From Epichloe hybrida (taxonomy: Eukaryota; Ascomycota; Sordariomycetes; Hypocreales; Clavicipitaceae), in contig JAFEKR010000006.1 in assembly GCA_019022495.1 (NCBI GenBank), positions 3,038,001-3,102,000 on the forward strand: DNA of 64,000 nt, given 5' to 3'. Made by a program: the position numbers and the translations under genes. The notes beneath the pieces were generated by a model, which worked only from the letters and a program-made list of their open reading frames with translations, was not told the origin of the DNA and did no database searches. This document shows positions 57,861 to 64,000 of this stretch, piece by piece (position 1 is the first letter of the stretch; every line of letters starts with the position of its first letter).

Positions 57861-59631
57861 CTTTATTATGATCCTTATTAGTTAAGTGCTAAAAAAGAAC
57901 GCGTAGATATAAATGGTATAGGAAACCCTAGAAGTACCTTTATAAGGACAAAACACACGAAAAGGTACTTATGATTAAAGAAATCACTACTGCATGTTTA
58001 CGTATTGCAGAATGGTATTAAGTTCCATTCCTATGACCTAGAAAATATGGGCATGATTCCTGAACTGTTTATGACCCGTGGCACAAATATTGACAGCATC
58101 CAGTCTCCTTATAGATCGATACAAGCTGATAATCCTGGTGTCGAGAATTTTTGGAGCGCTTGATATGTGAACATGAGGGTGATTACGCTGTGATGAAGCT
58201 TATCTAAAACGACAACTCACCTCAAGCAAGCTTTGCCTAAGGGAGCTATGTGTTTAAATCAAGATTGCAATCGCTTCCGCCGTGGTGTCAGACTGGTTTC
58301 AAGCCTGTGCAAGCTGGAATGTGCGAAGTCTGGTGTAATTGGGCGGCTGGAGGCTGGGAGGCAACCCACGTGGCACGTTAACAAACTTGCTGAAACAAAC
58401 ACTCAATCAGGTGCGCTACTTCCTAACGCCACCTCGCACATATCATACGTGGTACAGCCACAGGAGAGCTACATGTAGTAATCGAGATTACAGCCATAGC
58501 CACCTCGACCTCCTGACCATGGAAGCTTGTCGACCATGCTGCTACAAAAATATAATAGCCCGACAATGGCACTTCCTTAAGACACCAACGACAGACATCG
58601 CATTGGAAATACAACCTATGACTACCCTGTATACCCCCCCGATAAAGAGTCTGGAGATATCAAACCACATCAAATTTGACACGGCTTGAGCCACCGCTAC
58701 GTGTACGTCTGTCTACAAAGGACACTATTCGATAGTCCTTTGCATGCACCGTTGGCAAAGACCTTCAGAAACTGACTTTCGTCACAGGATAAAGGGCTCT
58801 CCAAATCTGCGCCATCCGACAACAAAAATTGTGCCACAACTATGGGGCTTTCTTTCTCGCGTTTTTATGGGGGCAAGCATTTCGGCACAAGCGTCCACGT
58901 AACCAAACATGGCGTGAGGCGTGGGCCATGGCGGTTCTCCTTGGGCAAATATAGCTGCTTCCGATCCTGAACTGCGTCGAGTGGTGATGCAGACATTCAG
59001 CGACTGTTTATGGCGCTCATGTGGAGACAACCGAATCAGTTTGAGGCAATGGGATTATTCGATGCGAATCTGTGGCCTTTCACGAGAGAAACGTCGGCGT
59101 TAATCAATAGAGTATGAATATATGAAAAATCATCTTAGAGCATTGGAAGTATTGGAAGTATTGAAAAAATACATATTATTATGTCTGGCACGCACTCCGC
59201 AAGCCTGGCGCCTTCTGTGGTTCCGTGGTGGATGTGCGATGAGTGGTGACAAAGCAGCACGAGGCCGCTACCTTGACGACCCGCAGTATGCATCTATCCA
59301 GACTAAAATGAATCTGAAGCTCTGAACAGCACCCGAAGCTCTGGGCGTCTCGCGGAAGCTCGCCCTGAGCTGGCAGTCTGGGACACAGGACCAGTCCTCG
59401 TCATTGTCAATATTTCCTGTCCGTCGCAAACATTGACAGCACACCACAAACCAGACGGTAATATTTTGCTGGATGTGCTCATCTCTCACTATATTGAAGC
59501 GTCATCGCTATAACTCAAGTATCATCAGATTCTCGTGCCACTCTGATCTTCTGAATCAGACTTGCTCGCGAGTGCCTAAGTAGTCAGTATTTGTTGGGAT
59601 TGGCAAGGAAGGTATTCTACCTCGCAGCGTC
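57861..59631. other. Gene-poor gap before rad9
   Basis: Only short frames with no recognisable motifs. It should hold the rad9 promoter at its right end. I looked for a continuation of the SWR1-like fragment here and found none. Confidence 0.5.
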
Positions 59632-61193
59632 ATGGCCATTCTGTCATTTACTCTCAGCGAAGAAGGCGTGTCCACGTTTCGAGACGCACTCATCTGCCTC
59701 AACAAATTCAGCGATGAAGTCTCTCTAGAAGCAAGGAAAGACTCAGTAAGAAGCCTTCCCTATTCTACTTAATGAGACAGATGGGAAGCTAAGTTGTATT
59801 CCTGCCTAGTTTGTACTTACTACGCTGAACAATTCCAAATCGGCATATGCCAGCTTTAAATTTGCCACCAATCGGTTCTTTTCCAAGTATCAATTTAAAC
59901 CGATTGGCCAGTTTCGGGATCGGTTTTACTGCATGTTATATATTCGAGTCAGTCCTTTCATGAACTTCAGCTGTCGCGTCGAGACGCTCTGTACACTGTG
60001 CCTAGTGTACCGACGATTCTGGCACCACACATGTCACCGGGCTAATTATCGTCGACTAGGCCCTCGTCTCTCTATTCCGTACTCGATCTAGTTCAGATAG
60101 CCAAAGTGACGCGGAGAAACAAACTTTCATCGATAGATGCGATATCGTCATCGAAGACGGAGAAGGCGTCAAAAGTCGGTTTACCGTTCGCATTGTGTTC
60201 CGAAACGGGCTTACGTCGACACATCGCTTGCCATTCGAAGTTGCAGTACCCGTTCATGCAAAGTTCAGCAAACAGGACGCACCACACCATTGGACAATTT
60301 CATCAAGAACCCTTCGTCAGCTCATGGACCATTTTGGGCCTGGCATCGAGTATTTAGACATCAATACTGACGGAGATCATGTTAATTTCACATGCTTCAG
60401 TGAGAAGACTGTCAGTGAGGATGGTATGACACTGCTTTAGTTATTGATTGACGACGACTTAATACTGACATCAGCCCAAGCGGTACTGAAGAAGCCACTA
60501 CAAACATCTATTGCTGTTGAAGCTGATGAATTTGACGACATTGACGTTGAGGACAAGCTACACATCGTTATATCCGTTAAAGACTTCCGAGCGATTATTC
60601 AACATGCAGGAGCGACGGGAAATGCTATCTCTGCAAGGTATGGTCTGCCTGCAAAACCAATTCAACTGTCTTATTCAGGGGACGCCTTGTCGTGCGAATT
60701 TCTCGTCATGACAGTTGGGGAACGTGGAAGTAATCCCACCCAGAAAACCAAAAAGGGTCGTAACGGAGTTGGTACCATTGCAGGTCCCCGATTGGAAGCT
60801 GTTTCTCGTAGAACGAGTGTTGCGCCATCCCAGGCCATCAACCATCCCGAAACCTATCAGCCTTCACAATCCACGACTTCTCTGGCGAAACACGGCATGC
60901 CGAATCCGACCCCGCATTTGACTGCTGCTAGAGCCAGCGCTTCAAGAATGGGCGCTTTTGACTTAAGACCATCCCAAAAACCGCCACCTCCGACTATACG
61001 ATCCGAGAGTCTCTTTGTGGATGACAGCGGGTGGGAGCCAGTCAGAGACGAAGATGAAGAAGTCGAAGAAGACGCAAGGCTGGAGTGGGATCATAGTGCT
61101 GATCCGGTAATTCAATCCGCACCCTTCCTCCCCCCGCCCCCCCTGGTCGTGTATGAAGCTGACATAGAAAGAACCCATCTGCAATGCGAATGA
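59632..61193 (+). CDS. rad9: Rad9, 9-1-1 checkpoint clamp subunit
   Basis: Rad9 forms the PCNA-like ring with Hus1 and Rad1 that is loaded at damaged DNA and recruits the Mec1/ATR activator through its tail. Exons 59632-59745, 59810-59947, 60060-60423 and 60475-61193, GT-AG with matching phases, give 444 residues. The N-terminal clamp half starts MAILSFTLSEEGVSTFRDAL and continues VLTTLNNSKSAYASFKF. The second half has FRNGLTSTHRLPFEVAVPVH, YLDINTDGDHVNFTCFSEKT and HIVISVKDFRAIIQHAG. The last 150 residues are a disordered Ser/Pro-rich tail that ends in an acidic patch (DEDEEVEEDARLEW), where Rad9 proteins are phosphorylated. It faces the ATS1-like gene tail to tail, 185 bp apart. Confidence 0.95.
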
Positions 61194-61378
61194 GTAGTAT
61201 AGAGGAACGCCATGCTGCAGGTCGCGGACGCCAAGAAGTACCCGAGGCCCAGTCAGAGACGGCAGTGCAGTCGACATACCTAGAGCCGACGCAAAAGCTT
61301 TCAGATGTGCAGAATCTTGCTTTATTTCCCGATTGAAAAGGCCTCGATGTGGAGAAACAAAACAAAAGACAAGATTCA

Positions 61379-62470
61379 TCAGCGACGTCCGATACATATC
61401 CAGCTGGTGGCACAGCCGGCTCCAATCATCGCTATGCGAGAATCGGCAGGAATAAGTTTAGACGATGCAATCACATTCCAACGGCCCTTCACGTCGTTGT
61501 TGTCAACTTGAGGACCGCAATTTCCATGTTCACCCCAACCCCATGAAAGCACGTCTCCGTCTTCTGATAAAGCAACAGCGTGCTCACTACCGATAGCGAT
61601 CTGTTTGATGCCAGGTAAATTGGATGGGGGGAGCTGGCCATGATCATCTCTGCCCCAGCCCTTCAAAGTGCCATCCTCCATCAACACGTAAACAGCTCCC
61701 CATCCAGACCCGACGTCGATCCACGAGGACACTGTCTTAGGACTGTTGGACACCATCCCCCACTTATCTGATCCTAATACACAAACGTGCCCAGTTTCAG
61801 GTGTGCTAAACAAGCATGTCGTTTCCTTTGTGCACACCGCACGATAGACTTTGAAATTGACGTTTATTTTGCGAGGTCCATAAGTGATCTCCGAAGGCTC
61901 CCCGAGCTGTGATTTACGGCAATTTCCCCAACCGTAGGCATCTCCGTTATCTAGCACTGCGACTACGTGGCCGATTGACGCAGCCAAGTCAATGACTTCA
62001 GTATTATGTGGTGGAAAATTTGGAAGGATGCTGGCAACTGGAGTCCGGACTATCAACTCGCCGGACCCCAGCTCTCCTCTCATACCTATTCCGAAACTGA
62101 ACATTTTGGATCGTCTACCTTGAGCATCTCGCGAAACAACGAATGAGGCATCCCATGTGGCTGCAATCAAAGCAATGTCTCCTATTGTGTTCTTTTCTTC
62201 GTCTTGAACAAGACGAATTTGCTGGAACGCTGGTATATCCGTTGAATTGTGGGAAATTCCACACGCTCCACTAGAGCCATCGCCGCTCCAGTACAGTTCA
62301 CCAGATCGGGTCAGGACAAGAGTAAAATTGCCTCCGGCAGCGATGCTGATTACCTCGGCAGCCGGGTATCCTGGATTAAATCGAACTGGTTTGGGTACTG
62401 ACACATCTTCCTTATGGCCAATCCCTAACTGACCCGAGCCGTTGGATCCAATGGCGTAAATCGCTTGCAT
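61379..62470 (-). CDS. RCC1-repeat protein, Ats1 (alpha-tubulin suppressor) type
   Basis: One exon, 363 residues. Repeats of a 50-residue beta-propeller unit: YAIGSNGSGQLGIGH at the start, SFGIGMRGELGSG, AYGWGNCRKSQLGEP, KGWGRDDHGQLPPS and SWGWGEHGNCGPQ, each with the G-x-G/W-G turn of RCC1 blades, giving about six blades. In yeast ATS1 suppresses alpha-tubulin mutants, and Kti13/Ats1 acts in tRNA wobble-uridine modification and diphthamide synthesis. The short, whole-protein propeller fits that group better than the Ran exchange factor RCC1, which is longer. The specific role remains inference. Confidence 0.85.
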   Translation of the reverse strand: MQAIYAIGSNGSGQLGIGHKEDVSVPKPVRFNPGYPAAEVISIAAGGNFTLVLTRSGELYWSGDGSSGACGISHNSTDIPAFQQIRLVQDEEKNTIGDIALIAATWDASFVVSRDAQGRRSKMFSFGIGMRGELGSGELIVRTPVASILPNFPPHNTEVIDLAASIGHVVAVLDNGDAYGWGNCRKSQLGEPSEITYGPRKINVNFKVYRAVCTKETTCLFSTPETGHVCVLGSDKWGMVSNSPKTVSSWIDVGSGWGAVYVLMEDGTLKGWGRDDHGQLPPSNLPGIKQIAIGSEHAVALSEDGDVLSWGWGEHGNCGPQVDNNDVKGRWNVIASSKLIPADSRIAMIGAGCATSWICIGRR

Positions 62471-62924
62471 TTTGATACATCAAGTCGGTGACTCGGAAAT
62501 TATCGAAATTGGGTTAAAGAAAACAGAAAGTTCAGAATAGCAGATAGCTCAAGAGCGCGGTGCGCGAGGCTGCCGACAGAGTTCGTCGGGTGGCATTCGT
62601 TTCGTTCACAATGGTACAATGTTGTTTCTCCGCAGCCGTGCAACCTTGTCGTCTGTTTAGTCAAAGTCATTAGTGGGGCCCTAGACGAAGCTGACGATTA
62701 CATAATAGAAACCCACCTTGCGGTACCTCTTAAGTAAGTTTTTTTTTCATCCCAGAACTTCGACTTTCCATTCTCGCCCTCCAGATTCAGCAGCTAGACA
62801 TTGCTTCAGCCAAGTCTCGCTACATCCCACATTTGGTGCGAGTCTCACATGAACTCTACTGGTGTGAAGATGTGATCGCTGGTCCTTGTTTCTTGTTTCC
62901 CACCAGGACGTACACATATGCACA
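62471..62924. promoter_or_regulatory. Divergent promoter region ats1-like/tyr1
   Basis: About 450 bp shared upstream region of two divergent genes. A T8 run lies near 62739. No coding frame. Confidence 0.5.
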
Positions 62925-64000
62925 ATGGCCACAACAATCGAGACAGTCCCAATCGGGATGGAAGGCTTTGTTGTTGGGCTTATTGGTATGGGTGATATGG
63001 GCAAAATGTACGCTGACAGGCTTTCTGCAGCAGGATGGAGGTAAGTTGGCGTGTCATCATCACAGTGAAGGATACTTCATGACATTCTTTCATAAGCTTA
63101 TGGTGAGTCAACCAATTCCGCATGTCCCGCAGATTCTTGCCCACTTCAATGATGACTAGAGCGCATTTGGCTCGAGTATTGTGCAAGGCGGTCTTGGGAC
63201 CGTTCCGGCCTCTTGACTGAGTCTTGCACTCTCACTGATGAAAACGCTTGCTACCTTAACAAACTTTGTCTGAAGAAGTCATTCTGCATCAATCTGTTCT
63301 CCCCCATTCCAAGATGAGATCTTTCCGCAGCATGAGGCTGACTATGATAAAGACAGGACATTGACCATGTCCTATCAGGGTTTTAGCGTGCGATAGAGAA
63401 GATAGATTCGATAGCCTTCAAGAAACATATCAAGGAAAAGTACGAACCGGCGAGCTTTGTAAATTTACTCAAGTGGTATATTATGCTGAAGCTAGATTCA
63501 TAGAAGAACATTGAGATTTGTCAGAACGGCCATTATGTCTCGCGCGCCAGCGATTACATCATATACAGCGTCGAGGCTGCTATAATTGACCGCGTGATTG
63601 CCCAATTTGGACCCTGTACGCGCCCCCATTAGTCCTGTTGTTGATCCTTGAGTACTACGCGCCGTCTGCTTCTGTCTGACATGTACCACACTCCTTGTAG
63701 CAACGAAGATGGGTGCAATTGTAGGCGGGCAAACGTCGTGCAAGTGTCCCGAAATCGCAGCTTTCGAGAAGCATCTCCCGCCAGACGTCCATGTAATTTC
63801 GTGTCACTCACTGCATGGTCCTGGCGTGGACACCCATAACCAACCTCTGGTTCTTATTCAGCATCGTGCGCCTGATGAGGCTATGCGAAAGGTCGAAACA
63901 GTCCTGAGCTGTTTCCGATCCAAGTACGTCTATTTGACAGCGCAAGAACATGATAGAATCACTGCCGACACGCAGGCCGTCACGCATGCCGCATTTTTGT
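62925..64000 (+). CDS. tyr1: Tyr1, prephenate dehydrogenase (5' part, runs off the window)
   Basis: Converts prephenate to 4-hydroxyphenylpyruvate with NADP, the last pathway-specific step of tyrosine synthesis. Exons 62925-63040, 63379-63439, 63504-63615 and 63701-64000 (continuing outside), GT-AG with matching phases; the first intron is 338 nt, much longer than others in the window. The N terminus has the dinucleotide-binding GLIGMGDMGKMYADRL with the second strand VLACDRED. Next are NIEICQNGHYVSRASDYIIY, GAIVGGQTSCKCPEI, SCHSLHGPGVDTHNQPLVLI and EHDRITADTQAVTHAAF, all typical of fungal Tyr1. The C-terminal half lies beyond 64000. No defect in the visible part. Confidence 0.93.

Noticed and set aside
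1..64000. tRNA and rRNA genes
   Set aside because: I scanned by eye for B-box-like GGTTCGAATCC words and cloverleaf arms and found none convincing; a covariance-model search would settle it.

Overview
The window is nuclear DNA of a filamentous ascomycete, most likely a sordariomycete of the order Hypocreales; the genus cannot be fixed from sequence alone. The reasons are short GT-AG introns (49-73 nt in most genes, with common CTAAC/ACTAAT-type branch sites), single-copy fungal genes with sordariomycete-like protein sequences, and a 16 kb block destroyed by repeat-induced point mutation (RIP), a process confined to ascomycete-type fungi.

Layout. 1-3.5 kb is gene-poor. A two-exon gene for an uncharacterised protein with a possible PD-(D/E)XK nuclease core lies at 3.77-4.99 kb, flanked by hairpin-bearing repeats. 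From about 5.2 to 21.05 kb is an AT-rich island with stops in all frames. It holds the remains of a minus-strand Ty3/gypsy element (gag and integrase recognisable), a plus-strand gag-like relic with a CCHC knuckle, and two related hAT-type DNA transposons in opposite orientation. One of these keeps a perfect 8-bp target duplication. The island is framed by a 169-bp direct repeat and, further out, by a 34-bp inverted repeat. The right inverted repeat cuts off the 3' end of a conserved fungal gene (21.4-22.4 kb).

From 23 kb on the sequence is ordinary gene-rich chromosome: palH/RIM21 (alkaline pH sensor), cullin-4, TEL1 (ATM kinase, nine exons resolved), NUP192 (inner-ring nucleoporin), a SIM-plus-RING ubiquitin ligase, MIP1 (mitochondrial DNA polymerase gamma), a YBP1-type YAP1-binding protein and the splicing factor SPP2. 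Next come a stranded N-terminal gene fragment (SWR1-like, tentative) beside a repeat-containing gap, then RAD9 (9-1-1 clamp), an ATS1/RCC1-repeat protein and the 5' part of TYR1 (prephenate dehydrogenase), which runs off the right edge.

Functionally the genes are housekeeping and not an operon or cluster. Two belong to the DNA-damage checkpoint (TEL1, RAD9), and cullin-4 and the RING protein are ubiquitin-ligase parts that commonly serve genome maintenance. Two conserved genes (palH, TEL1) each need a single-base correction in a short homopolymer, which points to assembly indels or recent lesions. The more unusual structure is in the first 22 kb: the mirrored RIP boundary, the nested hAT pair and the nuclease-like gene between hairpin repeats.
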